This document shows positions 9,444 to 17,626 of a stretch of 35,347 bases of DNA, in pieces. The translations under genes and the position numbers were made by a program. The DNA lies in NCBI GenBank assembly GCA_030432315.1, contig JAUIHM010000028.1:1-35347 (forward strand). The letters run 5' to 3'. The notes below the pieces were generated by a model, which was not told the origin of the DNA, made no database searches, and worked only from the letters and a program-made list of their open reading frames with translations. The first letter of the stretch is position 1. The number at the start of each line of letters is the position of its first letter. This DNA is from Alphaproteobacteria bacterium (GTDB taxonomy: Bacteria; Pseudomonadota; Alphaproteobacteria; Rhodobacterales; Rhodobacteraceae).

Positions 9444-10171
9444 TGCTCAAGCTGGGGATTCCGTCGAAGGGACGGTTGCAGGAAAGCACGATTGACTGGT
9501 TCGCCGAGCGCGGCATTACCGTTTCGCGCAGCGGGTCAGACCGGGAATACCGGGGCAGCGTCAGTGGTGTGGACGGGATCGAACTTGTCATGCTCTCGGC
9601 TTCGGAAATCGCCGGGGAACTGGCCGAGGGGCGGATCCATCTCGGTGTGACCGGCCAGGACCTGGTGCATGAGAGCGTCGCGCGCTGGCCGGAGCGGCTG
9701 GTGGAGCTGGCGCCGATGGGGTTTGGCCATGCGGATCTGATCGTCGCGGTGCCGGCGTTCTGGATCGACGTGGACACCATGTCGGATCTTGATGCGGCGG
9801 CGGCGGCGTTCCGGGCGGTGCACGGGTTTCGGCTGCGGATCGCGACGAAATATCATCATCTGACCCGCGAGTTCTTCCGCCGGCACGGGGTGGCGGATTA
9901 CCAGCTGATCGACAGCCAGGGCGCGACCGAGGGTGCGGTGAAGAACCTGACCGCCGAGGCGATTGCCGACATCACCTCGACCGGGGAGACGCTGCGCGCC
10001 AACCATCTGAAGATCCTCTCGGACGGGCTGATCCTGCCGAGCCAGGCAACGCTGTTTCTGTCGCGGTCGGCGCCGTGGAGCGGGACCGCGGCTGCAGCGC
10101 TGCGGGCGCTCTGCGGCAGGGCCGGGCTGGTGGAGGCCGGGCGTCTGCCGGACGGATTTGCCGCCGGTTAG
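9440..10171 (+). CDS. hisG: ATP phosphoribosyltransferase catalytic subunit (short form)
   Basis: This enzyme condenses ATP with PRPP, the first step of histidine biosynthesis. Evidence is LGIPSKGRLQE at the N-terminus, GVTGQDLVHE, and the PRPP-binding segment around IDSQGATEGAVKNLTAEAIADI. At 243 residues it is the short form that needs HisZ. Two adjacent ATG codons (9440 and 9443) follow GAGGGGGCGG; the second has the better spacing. The gene ends in a stop that overlaps by three bases the stop of the convergent dehydrogenase gene, leaving no space for a terminator. Confidence 0.96.
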   Translation: MMLKLGIPSKGRLQESTIDWFAERGITVSRSGSDREYRGSVSGVDGIELVMLSASEIAGELAEGRIHLGVTGQDLVHESVARWPERLVELAPMGFGHADLIVAVPAFWIDVDTMSDLDAAAAAFRAVHGFRLRIATKYHHLTREFFRRHGVADYQLIDSQGATEGAVKNLTAEAIADITSTGETLRANHLKILSDGLILPSQATLFLSRSAPWSGTAAAALRALCGRAGLVEAGRLPDGFAAG

Positions 10172-11196
10172 CTGCCGAAGGTCACGCCGGTGCCTTGGGC
10201 GCGCAGGCGCGGGTCGTTGGATTTGACCAGCAGGTCGCGGTCTTCGAGCGCTTCACGGCAGCGGTCGAGGGTTTCTGATTCCAGCCGGGCCATTGCCTGC
10301 GCCGTGTAGAAGGCGAGGTGCGGCATCAGGATCACGTTTTCCATGGCATAGAGCGGGCTGAGCGGGTGGCCGGTACGGGCCAGGGGTTCTTCCGAGAACG
10401 CGTCGAGGCCGGCCCCGGCGATGGTGCCGGATGTCAGGGCGTGGAGCAGGGCGGATTCGTCGACGATGGCGCCGCGCGAGACGTTGATCAGCGTTGCGTG
10501 CGGCTTCATCAGGGCGAGTTCCGCAGCGCCGATCAGATGCCGGGTTTCGTCGGTGAGGACGCAGTGGATCGAGACGCAATCGCTTTGGGCGAGCAGGTCG
10601 GACAGGTGGTCGCTCTTTTCCACGCCGAGCGCCTGCATTTCCGCCGCGCTGACGTTGGGGTCATATGCGGTAACCCGTGCGCCGAAACCCTGACCGGCCA
10701 TGCGGGCCATGGATCGGCCGATGCGGCCGAGACCGACGAGGCCAAGCGTGCTGCCGGCGATGTCGCGGCCGAGCCAGCGTCCGGTCGGCCAGGCCCAGCC
10801 GTCGCGCTGCATGGTGCGGTCGAGCGGGATCAGCTTTTTCGCCAGTGCCGCCATCAGGGTGAAAGCCGCCTCGGCGACGGTTGATTCGGCATATGCGGGA
10901 ATGTTGACCACCGGAATGCTGCGGGCCCGTGCCGCCGGGATGTCGATGGCGTCTATGCCGACACCGTATTTGACGATGGCGCGCAGACGGGTGGTGGCGT
11001 TAATGACGCTGGCCGGGATTGGGGTGTAGCACATCAGCAGCAGGTCGGCGTCCCTTGCATGTCTGATGAGTTCGTCAGGCGGGATGCCTTCTGGCAGAAG
11101 CACCAGGTCCGCACCTAGGTCGCGCAGGGCCTGGTCGGTGACGGGCATCTCCAGTTCCCGGTCGGTGCGGACGATCCTGAACCGGCTTCGGATCAT
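10168..11196 (-). CDS. D-isomer-specific 2-hydroxyacid dehydrogenase
   Basis: This NAD-dependent oxidoreductase of 342 residues belongs to the 2-hydroxyacid dehydrogenase family. It has the Rossmann motif GLVGLGRIG (about 152-160), the catalytic Arg in NVSRGAIVDE (R241), the Glu in SEEPL (E270) and the His in MPHLAFYT (H293), so the Arg-Glu-His triad is complete. VKYGVGIDAID is the usual substrate-side segment. The actual substrate (glycerate, phosphoglycerate or another 2-hydroxy acid) cannot be told. The ATG at 11196 fits the domain start; a longer frame to 11427 runs over the upstream gene and is low complexity. It probably belongs to an operon with the secreted protein and the DUF1489 gene. 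Confidence 0.92.
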   Translation of the reverse strand: MIRSRFRIVRTDRELEMPVTDQALRDLGADLVLLPEGIPPDELIRHARDADLLLMCYTPIPASVINATTRLRAIVKYGVGIDAIDIPAARARSIPVVNIPAYAESTVAEAAFTLMAALAKKLIPLDRTMQRDGWAWPTGRWLGRDIAGSTLGLVGLGRIGRSMARMAGQGFGARVTAYDPNVSAAEMQALGVEKSDHLSDLLAQSDCVSIHCVLTDETRHLIGAAELALMKPHATLINVSRGAIVDESALLHALTSGTIAGAGLDAFSEEPLARTGHPLSPLYAMENVILMPHLAFYTAQAMARLESETLDRCREALEDRDLLVKSNDPRLRAQGTGVTFGS

Positions 11197-11227
11197 CTTT
11201 GGCCACCGCCCGAAGCGGTCCGGGTGC

Positions 11228-11683
11228 TCACTCCCCTGCGAGTTGCGAGAGCCGGGACCGCAGCGTATCGGAGCGCCGGGTGGCAAACAGCACGTCGTCG
11301 ATGCGGCTGGTGCCGTCTGTCTGCGGTACCACCACGAGCTGGTCAATCCAGGCCGGAGAACCGGATCTCGCCTCGCGGCGGATGTCGACGATTGCCGGGC
11401 TGCGCGTTGTGGCGGTACAGCCGTCAACCTGGTTCTGGTAGGACTGGAACAGGGTGCGGGTCGGCGGCAGGGCGGATTTCGCGGCGGCGCGGCCCAGCAA
11501 CGATACCAGGGAAGGTGAAAGGACGACCGGCATGGCGTTCAGGTTGCCTTCGAGGGTCAGGCGGCAGAATTCAGCCCCCAGCCCGTCGAAGTCGTAGGCG
11601 CTGCCGGCACTTGCCGGACCCGGCGGTACAGCAGCGAAGGCTGCGACCATGGCGATTGTGAGGCACATGCGCGTTGGCTGCAT
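11228..11683 (-). CDS. Small secreted protein of unknown function
   Basis: This 151-residue protein has a clear signal peptide: a basic start, hydrophobic core LTIAMVAAFAAV and a probable cleavage after PASA. The mature part has two cysteines (CRL and DGCTATT), which could form a disulfide in the periplasm. I do not recognise a family. The start ATG at 11683 lies one base after the stop of the DUF1489 gene (TGACATG), which implies translational coupling. The dehydrogenase gene follows 31 bases downstream. Confidence 0.7.
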   Translation of the reverse strand: MQPTRMCLTIAMVAAFAAVPPGPASAGSAYDFDGLGAEFCRLTLEGNLNAMPVVLSPSLVSLLGRAAAKSALPPTRTLFQSYQNQVDGCTATTRSPAIVDIRREARSGSPAWIDQLVVVPQTDGTSRIDDVLFATRRSDTLRSRLSQLAGE

Positions 11684-11684
11684 G

Positions 11685-12113
11685 TCAGATGACTCCAAGG
11701 GCGGAAAGTTCGGCCACCAGTTCGGGAGGCAATTCACTTTCCGCGGTTGTTCCCAGATCGGGTGGGGCATCCTCTGGTCGCAGGTAGCGCCAGCCCTGAA
11801 ACGGCCTCCGGGGGGCGGGCGCCGTCCGGTGCAAAGTCGAGTCGAGGATGATGGCGCAGCGGTCGACGCCGTCGTCGCCGGTCTGTTTCTGCAGGTCGAG
11901 TATGGCTTGCCGGGCGAGGATCACTCCCTTGAAAACCCAGTACAGCGAGCCGCCGTTCAGCAGTTCGTCGCTGCGGCGCGGCCACATGCGGGTGACGTGA
12001 CGCGGCCGGTCGTCGAGGCCGGCGGCACGGTTGCTGTCCCGGCGCATGGCCTGCCAGTCTTCGAGATCGGCCGGTGAGTCCGTGCCTACACAGAGTTTGA
12101 CGAGATTGACCAT
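11685..12113 (-). CDS. DUF1489 family protein
   Basis: This 142-residue soluble protein begins with LVKLCVGTDSPADLEDWQ and contains MWPRRSDELLNGGSLYWVFKG, which I recognise as the conserved segments of DUF1489, an alphaproteobacterial family without a known function. I place the start at 12113 (MVNLVKLCVG), as in relatives. An ATG three codons earlier (12122) has a slightly better upstream sequence (GATAGG) and is possible. It is divergent from the ribonucleotide reductase gene with about 150 bp between them, and coupled to the secreted protein gene. Confidence 0.85.
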   Translation of the reverse strand: MVNLVKLCVGTDSPADLEDWQAMRRDSNRAAGLDDRPRHVTRMWPRRSDELLNGGSLYWVFKGVILARQAILDLQKQTGDDGVDRCAIILDSTLHRTAPAPRRPFQGWRYLRPEDAPPDLGTTAESELPPELVAELSALGVI

Positions 12114-12263
12114 TGCACCCATTTCAAACCTATCCCTTGATATTTGAGCCGATGCAAGACACCAGATGGTGAATTTTCCGCCGCGGCGCGGCCGCCGTGG
12201 CAATTGACCAAACGGCGTCGTGCAACTATCTTTGGCGCTTCACGATCGAGCAGGACCGATATC

Positions 12264-15140
12264 ATGAACAAGCCCGAAACGCGGAGCCTGAATGTTGCGG
12301 CGTCTGCCGACCTGCCCTGGCAGGAGGTCTCGCTGGACGTGCTGCGCGAGAAGTACGCCAAGGGCGTCGAGAAGGATCTCGACGGGGCGGACATGGTTGC
12401 GGCAGTCCGGATGCGTGTGGCGCGGGGCCTGGCGAGCGTTGAGGAGGATCCGGCGAAGTTCGAGCCGCTGTTTCTCAAGGCGTTGGAAAGCGGGTTCATT
12501 CCTGGCGGGCGGATCAATTCCGCGGCAGGGGCAGATATCCGCAAGGTCACGCTCATCAACTGCTTTGTTCAACCTGTGGGTGATTCGATTTCCGACACGG
12601 TCGGCGGCAAGACCGGTATTTACCAGGCGCTGCGCGAGGCGGCGGAAACCATGCGACGCGGTGGCGGCGTAGGTTACGATTTCAGCTCGATCCGGCCGCG
12701 GGGTGCCTGGGTTTCCGGCACGGCAAGCTCGGCGTCGGGACCGATCAGCTACATGCATGTCTTCGACCAGTCCTGTGCGACGGTGGAATCCGCCGGAGCG
12801 CGGCGCGGCGCGCAGATGGGTGTTCTGCGCTGTGACCATCCGGACGTGATGGAGTTCGTCGGGGCCAAGCGCCAGGCGGGCAAGCTGAACAATTTCAACA
12901 TCTCGGTCGGCGTTACCGACGTGTTCATGAAGGCGGTGGACGAGGATTCCGAATTCGACCTGGTGCATGAGGCCAAGCCAGGCGCCGCGCAGATGGCGGG
13001 TGGGGCCTGGCAGCGCGATGACGGGATGTGGGTCTATGCGAGGATCCGGGCCAGGGAACTGTGGCAGGTGATCGCCCGCAACACCTATGAGGCGGCGGAG
13101 CCCGGGGTGATGTTTCTCGACCGGATCAACGCCGACAACAATCTGCACTACTGTGAGCGGATCGAGGCGACGAATCCCTGCGGCGAGATCCCGATACCGG
13201 ATTATGGCTGCTGCTGTCTCGGGTCGATCAACCTGACGCGGTTCATCAGTGACCCGTTCGAGCCCCATGCCGCATTTGACGGCGAAGGTTTCGCGGAAAC
13301 GGTGGCCGGCGCCGTACGAATGCTCGACAACGTGCTGACCGCGACGGTTTGGCCCTTGCCGCAGCAGGCGCGGGAGGCGGAGAACAAGCGGCGCATCGGC
13401 CTGGGTTTTACCGGGCTCGGCGATGCGCTGATCCTGATGGGGCTGGCCTACGACAGCCCGCAGGCGCGCGATTTTGCCGCCGACGTGACCCGGCAGATGC
13501 GTGACGCAGCCTATCGCACGTCGATTGCGCTGGCGCGGGAGAAAGGGGCGTTCAAGCTCTTTGACGCGGAGCGTCTGCTTGAGTCCGGTATGGCCAAACG
13601 TCTGCCGGAGGACATCCGGGAGGACATCCGCAAATACGGGCTGCGCAACAGCCACCTGCTGTCGATTGCCCCGACGGGCACCATCAGTCTCGCTTTTGCC
13701 GACAATGCCTCGAATGGCATTGAGCCCGCTTTTTCGTGGTTCTACACCCGCAAGAAGCGCGAGCCTGACGGGTCGATGCGGGAATATCGGGTGGAGGATC
13801 ACGCCTGGCGGTTGTGGAAGGCACGGGGCGGCAATTCGGCGGAACTGCCGCCGGCGTTCCGCAATGCGCTGGAAATCTCGGCCACGGATCACATGGCGAT
13901 GCAGGCCGCGATCCAGCCCTATATCTGTGCGGCGATTTCCAAGACCGTGAACGTGCCAGAGGATTATCCGTTCGCGGATTTCGAAAGCCTCTATCTCGAT
14001 GCATGGAAGGCGGGGCTGAAAGGCATTACCACCTATCGGCCCAACACCGTGCTGGGATCGGTTCTGTCGGTGGAGGGTGAGACGCCGCAGGATCTCGACC
14101 AGTCCGAACCGGACCGGCGCATCCGTATCAGCGACGCGCCGCAGGTGGCGCTGGCGGCGCTGCGCTGGCCGCACCGGCCGAAACTGACGGCGGGATCGCC
14201 CTCCTGGACCTACATGATCGAAGCGCCCAGCAACCGGTTTGCCGTGTTCGTCGGTCATGTGGAAAACGGCCGCAACCAGCCGTTCGAAGTCTGGGCCAAC
14301 GGCGAAGAGACGCCGCGCGGTCTCGGCGCGCTGGCGAAGAACCTGAGCATGGACATGCGTGCCCAGGATCCGGAATGGCTGCGTCTGAAGCTCGACAGCC
14401 TGGCGAAGACGCCGGGTGCGCCCTATCATGTCGCCATGCCGCCGGACGGACGATCGGTGCCGGTGGCCGGCAACGTGAGCGCCTTTGCCCAGGTGGTGAT
14501 GTACCGATGCGAGGCGTGGGGCGTATGCGACGATACGGACGGGCCAACACCGCTCGTCGACGCGCTGTTTTCCCGCAAGGAGCCGAAATCCGGGGTGGAT
14601 GGGACGCTGAGCTGGACGGTGGACATTCTCAATCCGGTGACGGGTGACGATTTTGCCATGTTCGTCAAGGAATGCATTCTGCCTGACGGAACCAAGCGGC
14701 CGTTCTCGGTCTGGCTGTCGGGAGCCTATCCGCTGGAGTTCAACGGGCTGACCAAAAGCCTGAGCCTAGACATGCGGGTGATCGACCCGGCGTGGATCGG
14801 CAAGAAGTTGCGCGGGTTGAAGGATCTTCCCGAAGCGCAGGGCGACTTTTTCGCCCGCAGGCCCGGCAGCGAGAAGCAGGAGGTTCAGCCCTCGACCATC
14901 GCCTATGTGGCGCGGCTGCTGATCCACCGGTATCAGATGCTCGGGGTTCTCGATCGAGAAGGTTTTCCGGTCTCCGGCAGTGCGGTTCTGTGGACCGATG
15001 CACCTGCGCCGGCAGCGGCGGAGAGCGGGGGAACCGCCGTCGCGGGCAAAGTCTGCCCGGAATGTGGGCATCCGGCGCTGATCAAGCGGGATGGTTGCGA
15101 GTTTTGCACGGCCTGCGGCCATACCGGAGCCTGCGGCTGA
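12264..15140 (+). CDS. nrdJ: Adenosylcobalamin-dependent (class II) ribonucleotide reductase
   Basis: This enzyme reduces ribonucleotides to deoxyribonucleotides using a B12-derived radical, independent of oxygen. The 958-residue protein has the active-site motif NPCGE (304-308, with thiyl radical C306 and E308), the cysteine pair formed by C100 and one of C316-318, GVGYDFSSIRPRG, and the phosphate-binding PTGTIS. After the barrel come two TSCPD-type repeats (around FEVWANGEETPRGLGAL and FSVWLSGAYPLEFNGL). The tail has a zinc-finger-like cysteine set (CPECGH, CEFCTACGH). No small subunit gene is present, as expected for class II. The ATG at 12264 is preceded by AGGA. No B12 riboswitch is visible in the short upstream region. 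Confidence 0.96.
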   Translation: MNKPETRSLNVAASADLPWQEVSLDVLREKYAKGVEKDLDGADMVAAVRMRVARGLASVEEDPAKFEPLFLKALESGFIPGGRINSAAGADIRKVTLINCFVQPVGDSISDTVGGKTGIYQALREAAETMRRGGGVGYDFSSIRPRGAWVSGTASSASGPISYMHVFDQSCATVESAGARRGAQMGVLRCDHPDVMEFVGAKRQAGKLNNFNISVGVTDVFMKAVDEDSEFDLVHEAKPGAAQMAGGAWQRDDGMWVYARIRARELWQVIARNTYEAAEPGVMFLDRINADNNLHYCERIEATNPCGEIPIPDYGCCCLGSINLTRFISDPFEPHAAFDGEGFAETVAGAVRMLDNVLTATVWPLPQQAREAENKRRIGLGFTGLGDALILMGLAYDSPQARDFAADVTRQMRDAAYRTSIALAREKGAFKLFDAERLLESGMAKRLPEDIREDIRKYGLRNSHLLSIAPTGTISLAFADNASNGIEPAFSWFYTRKKREPDGSMREYRVEDHAWRLWKARGGNSAELPPAFRNALEISATDHMAMQAAIQPYICAAISKTVNVPEDYPFADFESLYLDAWKAGLKGITTYRPNTVLGSVLSVEGETPQDLDQSEPDRRIRISDAPQVALAALRWPHRPKLTAGSPSWTYMIEAPSNRFAVFVGHVENGRNQPFEVWANGEETPRGLGALAKNLSMDMRAQDPEWLRLKLDSLAKTPGAPYHVAMPPDGRSVPVAGNVSAFAQVVMYRCEAWGVCDDTDGPTPLVDALFSRKEPKSGVDGTLSWTVDILNPVTGDDFAMFVKECILPDGTKRPFSVWLSGAYPLEFNGLTKSLSLDMRVIDPAWIGKKLRGLKDLPEAQGDFFARRPGSEKQEVQPSTIAYVARLLIHRYQMLGVLDREGFPVSGSAVLWTDAPAPAAAESGGTAVAGKVCPECGHPALIKRDGCEFCTACGHTGACG

Positions 15141-15175
15141 CGGTATGCGGCCTATGAAGGCGCTACCGGATGCGG

Positions 15176-15181
15176 TATAAT
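15176..15181 (+). promoter_or_regulatory. Possible -10 element upstream of ArsR gene
   Basis: A perfect TATAAT lies 33 bases before the ArsR start codon, in the 74-bp gap after the reductase gene. No convincing -35 box stands at the proper distance, so the promoter would be weak or activated. The palindrome GGATATCC (15203-15210) overlaps the leader and could be an operator. Confidence 0.35.
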
Positions 15182-15214
15182 GGGTTTCCCCAACATGGCA
15201 TGGGATATCCGTAG

Positions 15215-15556
15215 ATGAATAAGATGGTGATGCACGAGACGGTGCCGAAGACCGACATTGAGCAGATGGCGGATCAGGCCAAGGATGCGGCGGAGTTCAT
15301 GAAGGCGCTGGCCCATGAGGGACGGTTGATGATTTTCTGTCACCTGATGTCGGGTGAAAAGTCGGTCAGTGAACTGGAAGCCCTGATTGGCGCCCGCCAG
15401 GCCGCGGTATCGCAGCAGCTCTCGCGGCTGCGGCTGGAAGGTCTGGTCAACAGCCGCCGGGACGGCAAGGCGATTTACTATTCCATTGCCGACAGACGCG
15501 CCAAGGTGCTGGTGGAAACGCTGCACTGGCTGTTCTGCACGGCAGAGCCGGACTGA
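15215..15556 (+). CDS. ArsR-family repressor with BigR/SqrR-type cysteine pair
   Basis: This winged-helix regulator of 113 residues is mostly DNA-binding domain: KALAHEGRLMIFCHLMSGE, recognition helix in RQAAVSQQLSRL, wing in NSRRDGKAIYYSI. It has exactly two cysteines, C42 in the second helix and C108 in the last helix (LHWLFC). These are the positions of the redox pair of Xylella BigR (C42/C108) and match the SqrR pair; in those proteins sulfide-derived persulfides link the cysteines and release DNA. A metal-site ELCV(C/G)D motif is absent. No sulfide-oxidation gene is adjacent, so its targets may be elsewhere. The family is secure; persulfide sensing is inferred. Confidence 0.88.
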   Translation: MNKMVMHETVPKTDIEQMADQAKDAAEFMKALAHEGRLMIFCHLMSGEKSVSELEALIGARQAAVSQQLSRLRLEGLVNSRRDGKAIYYSIADRRAKVLVETLHWLFCTAEPD

Positions 15557-15574
15557 GACCCGACGCCGGTCGGA

Positions 15575-16411
15575 TCAGGGCGTTCCGCGTTCGTCGCGTT
15601 TTGCCTGATCCCAGAGCCCGTCCATTTCTTCCAGTGTACTTTGCTTCGGCGTGCGGCCGTCTTTGGCCAGCACGGCCTCGATGGCATGGAACCGGCGGGT
15701 GAACTTGCGGTTTGCCCCGCGCAGGGCGGATTCCGGATCGATTTTCAGGTGGCGCGCGAGATTTGCCATCACGAACAGGAGATCGCCGTATTCCTCCTCG
15801 ATCTTCGCCCGATCGCCGGATTTGATTTCGGCCACCAGTTCCGAGGTTTCCTCGGCGATCTTGTCGAGGACATGGACCGCGTCCGGCCAGTCGAAACCGA
15901 CGCGGGCGGCGCGGTTCTGCAGCTTGACGGCCCGGGTCAGGGCCGGCAGGCCGTCGGCGACCCCGTCGAGCGCGCTTGGCGTACGGCTGCCGGAGCCGCC
16001 GCGTTCGGCCGCCTTGATGGTTTCCCAGTCGCGGGTCTGCTGTTCGGCCGATTTGTTGCGGTCGTCGTCGCCGAACACATGCGGGTGACGGCGGACCATC
16101 TTGTCGGCAATCGACCGCACCACATCGTCGAAGGTAAAGCTGTTGTTCTCAGCCGCCATCTGGCTGTGATAGACCACCTGAAGCAGCAGGTCGCCGAGTT
16201 CGTCGCACAGGTCGGCGTGGTTGCGGCGGGCGATGGCGTCGGCGACCTCATAGGCTTCTTCGATGGTGTATGGGACGATGGTGTCGAAATTCTGCTCGAT
16301 GTCCCAGGGGCATCCCGTATGTGGATCGCGCAGGCGCTGCATTATCCGGCGCAGGCGCGGAACGCCACCCTGCGGGTCCTCTATCAGATCGTCCGGGTTC
16401 TGAATCGTCAT
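15575..16411 (-). CDS. mazG: Nucleoside triphosphate pyrophosphohydrolase MazG
   Basis: MazG hydrolyses (d)NTPs to the monophosphate and pyrophosphate, cleaning up aberrant nucleotides. The 278-residue protein has both tandem domains: the N-terminal one with CPWDIEQ, EEAYEVADAI and DELGDLLLQ, and the C-terminal one with RVGFDWP, EETSELVAEI and EEEYGDLLF, which hold the metal-binding acidic residues. It lies 21 bases after the P450 gene in the same direction and ends 18 bases from the convergent ArsR gene. Confidence 0.96.
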   Translation of the reverse strand: MTIQNPDDLIEDPQGGVPRLRRIMQRLRDPHTGCPWDIEQNFDTIVPYTIEEAYEVADAIARRNHADLCDELGDLLLQVVYHSQMAAENNSFTFDDVVRSIADKMVRRHPHVFGDDDRNKSAEQQTRDWETIKAAERGGSGSRTPSALDGVADGLPALTRAVKLQNRAARVGFDWPDAVHVLDKIAEETSELVAEIKSGDRAKIEEEYGDLLFVMANLARHLKIDPESALRGANRKFTRRFHAIEAVLAKDGRTPKQSTLEEMDGLWDQAKRDERGTP

Positions 16412-16432
16412 GGCTGCTCCAGGTGCGGTGCT

Positions 16433-17626
16433 TCAGGTCAGGTCGAGACGCAGTTCGGTGAGACCGCGGAAATGGTACCGGTCGGCATAGACCGGTTTGG
16501 CTGCCGGGCGCAGGTGCGGAAACCGCCGGAACAGCATTGGCAGGGCAATGGCCAGTTCCAGCCTTGCCAGCGGCGCTCCGAGACAGAAGTGGATGCCGGC
16601 GCCGAAAGACTGGTTCCGGACGGCATTGGCACGGTCGGGGCGAAATGCCGCCGGTTTGTCGAAGATCTCCGGGTCGCGGTTGGCGGCTGCCAGCAGACAG
16701 CCGACCGTGTCGCCGCGACGGAAATCGTGACCGAAAAGTTCGCAGTCACCGAGGGCAATCCGGGTGAACATGTGCAGCGGAGGATCGTAGCGAAGGATTT
16801 CCTCGGTCAGCGCAGCGGTGGTTTCGGGGGTGCGGGACAGGTCGGCGCCGTCGAGACCCTGGGCAAGGACCGTGGCGACACCGTTGCCGATGGCATGTAC
16901 CGTTGCCTCATGTCCGGCATTCAGCAGCAGAATGCAGGTGGCGACCAGTTCCGCCTGTGACAGACGGTCACCTTCGGATTCCGCCCGGATCAGGTGGCTC
17001 AGCAGGTCGTCACCGGGCGATTTGCTGCGCTCGCGGATGCAGTCGGTCAGGAATGCGGTGAATTCGGCGGCGGCAGCGTTGGCGCGGTCCTCGATCGTGC
17101 GGTCGCGACGCGCCTGATAGATCGCCACCATGTCATGCGACCAGGCCAGCAGCTGCGGTGATGCTTCGACCGGCACACCCAGAAGATGCGCGATAACGCG
17201 CACGGGCAGAGGTTCGGCGAAGCTGCTCAGCAGGTCCACGCTGTCGCCGTGCATGGAGTTGAGCAGTTCGGCGGAGATGCGTTCGATCATCGGGGAGAGT
17301 TGCGCGATCCGCCTGGAGGTAAAGCTGCGCAGCACCAGACCGCGCAGTCGGGTGTGGGTCGGGGGTTCGAGGTCGAGCATCGACAGGTCGTCGACGGCAT
17401 GAAAGTCCTTGAGATGCGCCGGGCGTGGTGGCTTGAGGTCGGCGGGCCATTCCCGCCCGAAGCGCCGGTCGCGCAGGATCGCATTGACTGCGGCATAACC
17501 GGCGGCGCAGGGAAACCCGTAGTCGTCCCAGTAAAACAGATCCCCGGCCGCGCGGGCCATGTCGTAGAACGGGTAGGGCTCCTGGACAAATCCTGGATCA
17601 CGCGGAGACTGGGTCAGATGGCGCAT
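16433..17626 (-). CDS. Cytochrome P450
   Basis: This soluble bacterial P450 of 397 residues has the heme-ligand motif FGAGIHFCLGAPLARLE with Cys348, the ExxR pair in EEILRY (E276, R279), and the I-helix segment NAGHEATVHAIG (236-247). At the position of the usual oxygen-activating Thr (camphor P450 T252) there is Ala241, with Thr at the next residue. No N-terminal anchor is present, as normal for bacteria. No ferredoxin or reductase gene is in the window, so electrons must come from elsewhere. The start overlaps the end of the PLP-dependent enzyme gene by 13 bases, so the two are probably co-translated. The substrate is unknown. Confidence 0.95.
   Translation of the reverse strand: MRHLTQSPRDPGFVQEPYPFYDMARAAGDLFYWDDYGFPCAAGYAAVNAILRDRRFGREWPADLKPPRPAHLKDFHAVDDLSMLDLEPPTHTRLRGLVLRSFTSRRIAQLSPMIERISAELLNSMHGDSVDLLSSFAEPLPVRVIAHLLGVPVEASPQLLAWSHDMVAIYQARRDRTIEDRANAAAAEFTAFLTDCIRERSKSPGDDLLSHLIRAESEGDRLSQAELVATCILLLNAGHEATVHAIGNGVATVLAQGLDGADLSRTPETTAALTEEILRYDPPLHMFTRIALGDCELFGHDFRRGDTVGCLLAAANRDPEIFDKPAAFRPDRANAVRNQSFGAGIHFCLGAPLARLELAIALPMLFRRFPHLRPAAKPVYADRYHFRGLTELRLDLT

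Noticed and set aside
12114..12263. Cobalamin riboswitch before the B12-dependent reductase
   Set aside because: The gap is only about 150 bases and shows no B12-box or riboswitch core that I can recognise.
12240..14429. 729-codon open frame on the minus strand across the ribonucleotide reductase
   Set aside because: Same shadow pattern; no recognisable motif.
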